This document shows, one piece after another, positions 33,915 to 46,000 of a DNA stretch of 64,000 bases; position 1 is the first letter of the stretch; the number at the start of each line of letters is the position of its first letter. Below the pieces are notes generated by a model that searched no databases, had not been told where the DNA came from, and saw only the letters and a program-made list of their open reading frames with translations. Made by a program: the position numbers and the translations under genes. This stretch comes from Ampullaceana balthica (taxonomy: Eukaryota > Mollusca > Gastropoda > Lymnaeidae). The stretch covers positions 543,242 through 607,241 of the forward strand of contig CALYLW010000042.1 in assembly GCA_944989445.1 (NCBI GenBank), in the 5' to 3' direction.

Positions 33915-36590
33915 CCATCAAATACCAACTGGCACATCAAATACCAAATGGCACATCAAATACCACATGGCACATCAAATATCAAATTGCACATCAAATA
34001 CCAAATGTCACATCAAATACCAAATGGCACATCAAATACCAAATGTCACATTAAATACCAAATTGCACATCAAATACCAAATGTCACATCAAATATCAAA
34101 TGGCACATCAAATACCAAATGGCACATCAAATACCAAATGGCACATCAAATACCAAATGGCACATCAAATCCCAACCGGCACATCAAATACCAAAATGGC
34201 ACGTCAAACACATAATGGCACGTCAAACACATAATGGCACATAAAATACCAAATGGATCATCAAATACCAACCAGCACATCAAATACCAAATGGCACATC
34301 AAATACCAAATGTCACATCAAATACCAAATGGCAAATCAAATACCAACCGGCACATCAAATACCAAATGGCACATCAAATACCAAATGGCAAATCAAAAC
34401 TAACCGGCATATCAAATACCAAATGGCACATCAAATGCCAAATGGCACATCAAATACCAAATGGCAAATCAAATACCAACCGGCACATCAAATACCAAAT
34501 GGCACATCAAATACCAAATGGTACATCAAATACCAACCGGCACATCAAATCCTAACCGGCACATAAAACACATAATGGCACATCAAATACCAAATTGCAC
34601 ATCAAATATCAAATGGCACATCAATTACCAACCGTCACATCAAAAACATAATGGCACATCAAATAGCAAATGGCACATCAAATATCAACCAGCACATCAA
34701 ATATCAAATGGCACATCAAATACCAACCAGCACATCAAACATATAATGGCACATCAAATACCAAATGGCACATCAAATCACCATACAAATGGCACATCAA
34801 TCACCAAATGGCACATCAAACACATAATGGCACATCAAATACCAAATGGCACATCAGATACCAAACGGCACATCAAATACCAAATTGCACATCAAACACA
34901 TAATGGCACATCAAATACCCAATGGCACATCAAATACCAACCGGCAGATCAAATACCAAATGGCACATCAAATACCAAATGGCAAATCAAATACCAAATG
35001 GCAAATCAAATACCAACCGGCACATGAAATACCAAATGGCACATCAAATACCAAATGTCACATCAAATACCAAATGGCACATCAAATACCAAATGTCATA
35101 TCAAATACCAAATGGCACATCAAATCCCAACCGGCACATCAAATCCCAACAGGCACATCAAATACCAAATGACAAATCAAATACCAACCGGCACATAAAA
35201 CACATAATGGCACATCAAATACCAAATGGCACATCAAATATCAAATGGCACATCAATTACCAACCGTCACATCAAACAAATAATGGCACATCAAATAGCA
35301 AATGGCACATCAAATAGCAAATGGCACATCAAATAGCAAATGGCACATCAAATACCTACCAGCACATCAAATACCAAATGGCACATCAAATACCAAATGG
35401 CACATCAAATACCAAATGGCACATGAAATACCAAATGGCACATCAAATACCAAATTGCACATCAAATACCAAATGGCATATCAAATATCAAATGGCACAT
35501 CAAATACCAAATGGCACATCAAATACCAAATGGCACATCAAATACCAAATGGCACATCAAATACCAAATGACACATCAAATACCAAATGGCACATCAAAT
35601 ACCAAATGGCACATCAAATACCAAATGGCACATCAAATACCAAATGGCCCATCAAATACCAAATTGCACATCAAATACCAAATTGGCACATAAAACACAT
35701 AATGATACATCAAATAGCAAATAGCACATTAAATACCAACCAGCACATCAAATATCAAATGGCACATCAATTACCAACCGGCACATCAAACACATAATGG
35801 AACATCAAATACCAACCAGCACATCAAACATATAATGGCACATCAAATACCAACCAGCACATCAAATACCTAATGGCACATCAAATACCAAATGGCACAT
35901 CAAATACCAAATGGCACATCAATTACCAAATGGCACATCAAATACCAAATGGCACATCAAATACCAAATGGCACATCAAATACCAAATGGCACATCAAAT
36001 ACCAAATGGCACATCAAATACCAAATGGCACATCAAATATCAAAGTGCACATCAAATACCAAATGGCACATCAAATACCAAATGGCACATCAAATACCAA
36101 ATGGCACATCAAATACCAAATGACACATCAAATACCAAATGGCACATCAAATACCAAATGGCACATCAAATACCAAATGGCACATCAAATACCAAATGGC
36201 ACATCAAATACCAAATGCCACATCAAATACCAAAATGGCACATCAAACACATAATGGCACATTAAATACCAAATGGCACATCAAATACCAACCAGCACAT
36301 CAAATACCAAATGGCACATCAAATACCAACCAGCACATCAAATACCAAATGGCACATCAAATACCAAATGGCACATCATATACCAAATGACACATCAAAT
36401 ACCAAATGGCACATCAAATACCAAATGGCACATCAAACAACAACAGGCACATCAAATACCAACCAGCACATCAAATACCAACCAGCACATCAAATACCAA
36501 CCAGCACATAAAATACCAAATGTCACATCAAATACCAAATGGCACATCAAATATTAACGGGCATATCAATACCAACCGGCACATATAACA
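33915..36590. repeat. 19-bp satellite, about 140 copies, 2.7 kb
   Basis: Unit AAATACCAAATGGCACATC, with recurrent variants (CCAACCGGC, CCAACCAGC, CACATAATGG, CAAATTGC). The homogeneous middle (35380-36230) is nearly pure, while both flanks are more variant, which fits expansion from the centre. Because 19 is not a multiple of 3, the many overlapping plus-strand frames (repeated MAHQIPNGTSNTKW) are artefacts. The array ends about 480 bp upstream of the first GHL10 start codon. Confidence 0.97.
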
Positions 36591-37065
36591 CAAATTAGTG
36601 CAAGGATTGAACAAAGAGTAAAAAAAGTAATGAAAAGGGGGCATTATTAAAAATCAAACAGATGTCAGCAGTTGCTTTCTGGCGTGATGTAGATCAATAA
36701 AACAGCAAGAAAAACTTCTTATATCATAGTACACCACGAACGGATACTAGTAATGTGACATACGAGATGGTGTCAAAAGGCCCTGAGTTACTAAAACTCT
36801 TATAGAACCACGAACGGATACAAGACAGACCATATGAATACATCTTTGAATTAAAAAAATGAAAATAGATATTAGAGATCAGAAGCTCAAAACATACATC
36901 AGAATTTGCTATCCCCAACTGTTTTCACCGCTTGGTATTTTTTATTGTGATCGAAAAACAAATCCTTACCACTTGGGAGCACGACTTAAAAAAACACGCA
37001 ACTATTTATAGAATATGTAACTTGTCAAGCTAGTTAAATCTAATTGTTTATTTCGTAGCGGTGCC

Positions 37066-40000
37066 ATGTTTCTTGCGATTGTTTTAGTTTTCACTGGGAT
37101 TGTGGCCAACGTCCAGTCGGGTGAGTCTTGACCCTTGTCATAGAGTGGTCAGTCTTGTGGCCAACGTCCAGTCGGGTGAGTCTTGACCCCTCTCTTAGAG
37201 TGGTCAGTCTTGTGGCCAACGTCCAGTTGGGTGAGTCTTGACCCCTTTCTTAGAGAGGTCAGTCTAGTGGCCAACGTCCAGTCGGGTGAGTCTTGACCCC
37301 TCTCTTAGAGAGGTCAGTCTTGTGGCCAACGTCCAGTCGGGTGAGTCTTGACCCTTGTCATAGAGTGGTCAGTCTTGAGGCCAACGTCCAGTCTGGTGAG
37401 TCTTGACCCCTCTCTTAGAGAAGTCAGTCTTGTGACCAACGTCCAGTTGGGTGAGTCTTGACCCCTCTCTTAGAGAAGTCAGTCTTGTGGTCAACGTCCA
37501 GTCGGGTGAGTCTTGGCCCATATCATAAGAGAGTTCGTGATATTAGGCTGTCAGGTCGTTTGAAAGATGTATTATGGTGAAATGAAATTCCTTCCAAAGA
37601 GAAGTTCGTAGTTTTTAGTTTGCCATTGAACCTTTGATATTGCCAGCAATTTAACATAACTCAAAACCAAATCTTTATAAACAAAACTTGACACAAAAAA
37701 TATCTTATTAGCTAAAGCCAGTAATTAAAGTCGATCTTTTGAACTTTTTGGGATAATGTTCTAAAACAAATCAAATGTGAGAGGAAAATTTCTCCTGTAC
37801 TTTGAACTCATCTTATTTAAGGTAGTCAACGATTTGATATATTTAACAAATTGTATTTAGTGGACTTAGTGGCTGTGTCGTTGATGGGTGGTGGTACAAC
37901 TTTTAGGGTTGAACACTTTTAAGAGCCACACCGGGCGGCATGCAGTCTACTGCTCTGAACAAAAGATCATACTGCACCAATATTTCGAGAGGCTACCATC
38001 GTTATCTTTACTTAGCTAGCGGCCTTTAGTTGTAACTATTATTTATACTAAAATACAATGGATCTGAAAATACTATGATGACAAAATAGGATTGTGGGCG
38101 TTCATGAATGTTTAATTTTTGTGTGTATCCCAGCATGCAGTGCTGGCCGAACCAAACGTGAACTCAGGGGGGCCTGGATAGCCACTGTAAGTAACATTGA
38201 CTGGCCAAAGTCCAGCACCCGCACGACAAGTCAGAATGAGGCTGACCTCAGGGCATTGATAGACTCGCTACATTCTCAAACTATTAATGCCGTTTTCTTT
38301 CAAGTAAGTCTTGTTACATCCGTTTTATTTTACCCAGAGTATGATTGATTAGTCATTGCGACATCACATTATTTTACTCTTGATAGAATATGTGTAAGTA
38401 ATAAAAAAATTAATGAAAAAGAATCTGAGTAATTTAACAAAATAAAATAAATTAGCAGCAGATTGGGATTGAGCATTGTCCGACACGGTGTTACTTGCGT
38501 ATGTGTGCCACGAGAAGGGAAATTGGCTGCCGATTATGTGGCGACGCCGAGGAGGTTGTGGAGCACTTGTTGACCCAATGCCCGTCGTCGACTGGGTATT
38601 CGGACGGGTCAGTTCCGACAAGATAATATCTATATGACGATGCCCGCTTGATGATGCTTGCCAGTAAAATAATGAGCCAGAGCATAAGAGTTTGAATTAA
38701 CTCGACCCCTAAATGAATGTCACATATTTAGCAGCCAAATGAAAGAAGTTACAATGTTATTTCAAAAGGATGCGTTTGATGCAGTTACAATAAAAACATA
38801 TCACACACTTTATTTAATTTCACATAACTGGTTGGAAATATTTGTATCAAGATGGGAATTTAAGAGCCATGAATAAAACAGTTTTTAAAAAAAACGTAAG
38901 TTATGATAGGGGTCGTCCATAAAGTATGTCACGCTCCAGGAGGGGGGAGGGGGTGTAACAAAGTGTGACAGTTTGTGACAGGGGGGAGGGGGGGTGTCCG
39001 GCAACGTGTGACGTCACGGTGTTTGCTATTAAATTTTAATTATTTTGTATATAAAAAATAAATTTTTGTTCGAAAATATGACGTACTTTAGGGGGGGGGG
39101 TCCGACATTTGTGACAGGGGGGAGTGAGTGGGTTAAAAATGGTCAAAAATAGCGTGACGTACTTTATGGACGGCCCCATAGGAAACATGAAGATGCATTT
39201 ATAGATGCCGATGTTTTTGTGAACCGACGACATCAATGCTAATGTGACGTCCAGTGATTCCCAGCCGATAGAGGAGATGGTTTTTCAAAAGTCACTATGT
39301 CTTATCGATACTTACTGGTCAAAGCCAAAGTATTACACATACAGAACCAGATAATTTCTGCTAGTTAAGAACAAAGATTCGTACTCTCAACATTTAGGTT
39401 CGACCTGCGGGCGACGCTTTTTACAACTCGTCCATCGAGCCATGGAGCACCTGGCTGACTGGACACCAGGGTACGGCACCCAATCCTGCCTGGGATCCAC
39501 TGCGTTTCTTGGTGACCCAGGCACACGCTAAAAACATTGAAGTTCACGCTTGGTTTAATCCATACAGGTGGGACTCAACATTCATAAATATACGTTTATT
39601 ATCCACTTTATAAAGGTAAATATTACAACTGGCTATTATAGGTAAGAATCGCTAATTCATATTATAGGAATGGGAATCACTTATATATAATAAATAAGTA
39701 TCAGATATCCATAATATAATAACGTCTCATTAATCTAATCAGTGTACCACTTCTTAATTTATTTATGACCCACTAATTAAAACAGATATTCATAGAGTCA
39801 AGGCTCATTAATTCATACCGGCAAAGGTCTCAATAATAGCTCTAACAAGCACATGTTTCGTCTATCACTGATCAGTATTGTCACACAGTAATTCATCTAT
39901 ATCACAATCGTCAGATTCAATGAATTCCTCCATGTTCTTCTCGTTGTTCATCAGTCTTGCCGATATATCCTCTAAATCCCTCAGGGCCAGATCTGGATCT

Positions 40001-43000
40001 ACATCAACCACTGGACTAGCGGCCAATCACATGGCTAGGGCTATCCCAGCGCATGCGCATCCCTACGGCGGAAATCTATGGATGGATCCTGGAAGCAAAG
40101 AAGTTCAGGTATGGATGCTACAGAGGAATCATTGAACAACTGATGGGCGTTACCCAGTGCTGGAAAATAATATGTAGAGATTGTGTCAAATCATGACAAT
40201 TGGGTGAATTTTTCATCGTACGACCACTCTAAAAGATTACAATTTACACGTTGAATACAATCTTATCTTATCTATACAGACGCTCCTTCTATGCAGAAGA
40301 TAGTTGCGTCCACAGACCATGACAGATGATCTGTTGGCAAGTGATGCAGCGCTCACAGGCCACGGCTTTGTGGGTTCCACGCATTACCCAGCCGCCTAAC
40401 TACATGTAGTGTTAGGTACCCATTCGGAGCGGGGTGACTCAGGGACGCCCTAGGCCCCGGGAACAAACCCTTGCCTTCACACGGATTCGAACCCGTGACC
40501 AATCTATGACATTGTTACGTAATCTGTTAAACACTTTGTCTTCACCCTCCTCTCCAGGACAGGGTGAACGCCGTGATCATGGATGTTGTCACGAGATACG
40601 ACATCGATGGTGTCCATATGGATGACTATTTTTATCCATACCCAACAGCTGATCCATTCCCGGATACCACCACGTGGAACGCCTACAAGGTGAGTGACAA
40701 ACAAGGTCTCTAATGACAACACCACGTGGAACACCTACAAGGTGAGTGACAGACAAGGTCTCAAATGACAACACCAGGTAAAACACTTACGAGGTGATTG
40801 ACAACGAGGTCGCTAATGACAACACAAGGTGGAACACTTGCAATGTCAGTGACCATGAAGTATATGATGTCCACACGGATCGGAGTCAACCATCTCATTC
40901 GCTAGTTTTATACCTCTACTTTAAAGCTGATACAGGTCGAATTTCAAAGCATTTACTTATTGCTATTCAAACGGAAAGTTATATTACTGTCTGATTTTGG
41001 AACAAGGCTGTCACATGTGACGTAGAACATTTCTCCACTTGCTAGTTTGGGCACTTCATATTCTTAAGGTCGGTCTGCATAAGACTGAGCTTAAATTTGT
41101 AAGCCCAAAACTCTGATTTAATTAGTGTTCCCTTTTTTTCTTCAACGAGTTAAAGGGTAAAGAATGAAATGTATTGTTGGATATTAATGTTTAAACTCAA
41201 ACACATTATTTCATCTCGTTAGCCTGATGTAGTTATGGAGTTCGATATTTTAAAAGAAATATATATAATAATAACCCCCTTTCCAGTCCATGACGGACCA
41301 TGGAAAATGTGAAGTAGCGTTCACAAGTTTTATTTAGCCACCACAAACGAGCAAGGGATTGTATGGCTAGCACAATGCCTCGGGGGCTTGCCAGCACCGA
41401 GAATAGAACCCGTGACTCTCTTCTGTCTCGGTTAGGCAGTCCAGATCGACTTTTAATAATACTCAGTTTTTTAAACATAATATTGTGTGACATACGTTCA
41501 TATGTTCAAACTAACATTGATCTTACCTCTGACGCCATTTCCTGTTATATTTTATAGAACGCTGGAGGTCAACTGTCACATGCAGATTGGAGACGTGACA
41601 ATGTCAATAAACTCATTGACAGGCTGTCAACAAAGTAAGTGGTAAAACGAATTAATTTCACAAGTTTTATTACCTATAACCTTTGTTGGGGTGTTTGTGT
41701 CATAATTGTTCTAATCTCCAGTTGAAATCTCTAATTGAAATCTCTAATTGAAATCTCTAATCGAAATCTCTAGTTGAAATCTCTAATTGAAATCTCTAGT
41801 TGAAATCTCTAATTGAAATCTCTAATTGAAATCTCTAATTGAAATCTCTACTTGAAATCTCTAATTGAAATATCTAATTGAAATCTCTAATTGAAATCTC
41901 TAATCGAAATCTCTAATTGAAATCTCTAATTGAAATCTCTAATTGAAATCTCTAATTAAAATCTCTAATTGAAATCTATAATTGAAATCTCTAATCGAAG
42001 TCTCTAGTTGTAATTTCTAATTGAAATCTCTAATTGAAATCTCTAATTGAAATCGCTAATCGAAATCTCTAATTGAAATCTCTAATTGAAATCTCTAATA
42101 TTAATCTCCAGTTGAAATCTCTAGTTGAAATCTCTAGTTGAAACCTCTAATTGAAATCTCTAATCGAAATCTCTAGTTGAAATCTCTAGTTGAAATCTCT
42201 AATTGAAATCTCTAATAGAAATCTCTAATTGTAATTTTTAGTTGAAATCTCTAAATCAAATATCTAGTTCAATTCTCTCGTTTAAATCTCTAGTTCCAAT
42301 CTTTACTTCAAATCTCTAACATTCGAAATTTGATAATAAATAAGCAAATAGTCCAGGAACATGAGTTGTCAAATCTAAAAACGGTTAGGCCTACACAACG
42401 TTCTAGTGTATTTAAATATCGGCCATTAACTCTTATTTATAAAAATACGTGATCATTAACTTCTACATAATATTGTAGGATATTTTAGGAAGCAGAGATT
42501 CAGATTAGTAGAAATTTCATTTTTTTAAAGGATTCTTTTTACTACCGTCCTAATGATTAAGATTTACTTTTATTTCAAATCTTGATATGGTAAAAAATAA
42601 CTTATAGAAAATAAATCGTTTTAGCAAAATATATTTCCATGTCTTTTAACAAAACAGTCAAGTTTATATTCTAAACGACGTATTTATTTTTCTACCCAGC
42701 ATGCATCATTCTAAGCCTTGGATTAAGTTTGGAGTCAGTCCATTTGGTATCTGGAAATCTGGGCAGCCAGCTGGCGTTGTTGGTGAGAAATATTACATGA
42801 CATCAATTACCATTACATTACATTACATGGTATGGCTAAGTACCATCGTATTCAACTAATGTATATATTTTTGAAAGGGCTGTTACTGATTAAAAAAAAG
42901 TGTGTTCAATTAATGGGAATTGTTTATAAAAATCGATTAATCGATTAATTTTCGATTAATTATATTTTATAACGCTTATATAGATCCCGTTAAGTCGTGA

Positions 43001-46000
43001 TTCTTTAATTCGCGAACTCTTTTAAGTCGCGGGTAATTCCATGGCTCCCAAATTTTGTGACGTAACACACCGAATTCGTTCTGCTATGCTCTTGTCTGAC
43101 TTCAATTTCAGACTTTTTATGGACATTTTTTCAACCAATCGTTGCTAAGCTACCATCTTACATTAAGGACAGAAGCCATATAATCAAATCTCCTGAGTCT
43201 TTGGTTTTACCGGATGAACATTTACTATTTACTATGGACTTTTCTTCCTTGTATATTTCCATTCTTCATACCGATGGACTTTCTGCAATTACTTTTTACC
43301 ACGTTTTTATTAACTCATTTTCGTTCCTGTTTGTTGGTTTGTTTGTCCACAATTTTTCAAATCTGCCAACGTAAAATTAAACCACTTCTGATGGTCCTAG
43401 AGATCTCAAAAGTTTACCACAGATAGATCTTTGTTGACAATGCACTGTATCAAAATTTCAGATCGATCGAATGTACCGTTATTAAATTATTGAACTTTTT
43501 AGTTTATCTATATAAGCCTATGTATTATCCGTCTGCCCTTGTTTACATTACATTCACGTGCGGCGTTCACACCAACCCCGACCACATCAACCATGTTTAA
43601 AATGGAGATCAGTCATTTCCAGTCTGTAAATGCTTGTCGGGCAATGCGTATTATATTTGAACATAATAAATACTTCAAAACTCACTATAGCATACACTTA
43701 GACTAAAAAGAATAAAATAAATAGAAGTTAAAAAAAAAGATTTTTAAAAACCACGTTTTTATAAGCTGACTAAAAAGAAGAAAATAATTTTAAACTTATA
43801 AGTTCAAGTACTGTCATTTAATATGACTAAAAACGTGGGGCGGGTGCTTGGTATAAAAATTAAAGATTTATAATCTAGAAGGCAAAAGAGAGATCTATAT
43901 ATATAAGTGAGAGAATGAATGAACTGCATATATTAAACCTCATAAGCGCCCGCCCCACGTTTTTAGTCATCCTATATAATAAAAGGCAAGTTTCTGTCCA
44001 TTCTGTCCGTTCTGTCCGGTCATCTATAGCGATTGGTCCCTCAAACACATATGACTCCCACAGACAATCATATTGAACACGTTTACGCCATTTACGTGGA
44101 CGTTCAAAACGAGTTATTTTTGGTGCAGTATTTCTTCCAAGACTATATTTTGAGTTATGCGCGTTGGGATTTATAGCAAAAAGCTCTGTTTTTACGAGTT
44201 ATTTATTTTAACTATAATGAATAGTATTTTTGCAGCGATGCACATGTAATGCCGGTCGAGACGGCTGTTGGAGGGGAGTTACAAAATGCCACCGAACGGT
44301 GGCGGAACGTCCTTGGACGGGCTTTGTTGCCATTTGTTGCTCGTATTAAATAAAAGTACTTGAACTTATAAGTTTTTAATTATTTTCTTCTTTTTAGTCC
44401 GCTTATAAAAACGTGTTGTTTTTTTTTAATCTTTTTTTTACTTCTATTTATTTTTCTTCACAATACTTCTAATCTCAAGATCCCACAAGGTTCATATTAT
44501 GTTTGACTGAGCTTTTCCTCAATTTAAACTCCTTTGAATTAAGGACACATTTTTTATCCGATTATTGGAGCTGCAAAGGGAACCAAAGTGGTTTCGAATT
44601 ACGCTTGTATATTTATGGGCCATTTGGAAAACCTTTGGACAACTCTCCGACTCCTAAATAGGTCAGGTACATGGCAGCGTTTTGAGAGATATAACCAATC
44701 TGTAAACACGGTGAATAGACTTAATCGAACTGACATTAGAATGATAAATTGTAAATACTTGTGTCTGTCTTACCAGACATAACAACCGATTTACAAAAAG
44801 TTTGATACATATTACGACACAGAGCACACACACATATACGCACAAACAAGACACACACTTCACTTGACACATGAGATTTTCCCAGGTCTGAATAATGAGA
44901 TCTAAACCATCAAGTGATCTCATGTTTTGTTGTGTAGGTACCTCGAGTGTGGACGCCCTCTACGCTGACTCCAGGCACTGGCTACAGAAGGGCTGGATTG
45001 ACTACATCGCCCCGCAGCTATACTGGGTGATCGACGGCCCGCAGAGCTTTACCAAACTCATAGACTGGTGGTCCGACCCGGCGCAGAACCCGTTACATCG
45101 TCATGTGTATGCCGGGTTGGCAGATTACAGGTTTGAATGAAATCTTCATTTGTATGCCAGGTTGGCATGTTGAATGACATAGTCATGTGTATGCCAGGTT
45201 GGCATATTGAATGACATCGTCATGTGTATACTGGGTTGGCAGATTACATGTTTAAATTCAGTGCTTTTTTTGTAGCGCAAAAATGTTTGGGAACTCATTT
45301 CACATCTGTTTTTTAACTTATGTCAGAAAATACTATAATAGTCTATAATTGAATTTTCCACTGAACACAAATTTTATTGTACAGATATTTAAAGAAATAA
45401 ACGTTTTTATAAGAAAATGAGAGACTCAAAGAGTTTATTTGTAATAAAAACCGAATCTGGCCAAAAAAGGTATGTGTACTTAGTTCCCATGAGTTCCCAC
45501 TGAAAAAAAGCACTGGGTTTAAATGACAGCGTCATGTGTATGCCATGTTGGCAGATTACATGTTTAAATAACATCGTCATGTGTATGCCAGGTTGGCATA
45601 TTGAATGACATCGTCATGTGTATTTTGGAGCTGTTGATTTGTTTTTCTTAGGTGGGGAGGGGGAGGGTGCGTTTAAATGAATAACCTGACTGTTCATTTT
45701 TCAAAGGTCTTTAAAAGAAAATGTAAAATATGAAGAGAAAAAAAAACTGAGGTTTGTACAAAGTTATGGAAAGTAGTAATATATTATGTGTTGGTGTATT
45801 GTAATAGGTAAATGAAATGAAGTATGCAGATGTATTGTAGTAGGTAGATTTATTGTAGTAGGCAAGTGTATTGTACTAGGTACATGTTTTGTAGTAGGTA
45901 GCTGTATCGTATCAGGTGTAGATGTGTCGTAGTAGGTAGCTGTATCGTATCAAGTGTAGATGTATTGTAGTAGGTAGCTGTATCGTATCAGGTCTAGATG

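Larger units (their letters stand above)
26462..37065. other. Long gene-poor interval upstream of both flanking genes
   Basis: The divergent promoters of the minus-strand hydrolase and of the first GHL10 gene should be at the two ends. An A/T-rich TATTTATAG near 37003, about 60 bp before the GHL10 start codon, is a possible TATA element. Recognised content: one GGGGCCGTCC-type transposon, an 18-bp satellite, an LTR element, a LINE 3' end, a smaller GTCCATAAATGAC MITE and a 2.7-kb satellite. I see no host gene. Confidence 0.6.

Noticed and set aside
33836..36588. Many overlapping open frames of up to 188 codons (MAHQIPNGTSNTKW repeats)
   Set aside because: They are translations of a 19-bp satellite in several frames; there is no splice or start context.
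43971..44340. Helitron-like segment (CCTATATAATAAAAGGCAAG start)
   Set aside because: No clear 3' hairpin plus CTRR end or AT target could be fixed; left as unassigned within the inverted-repeat element.
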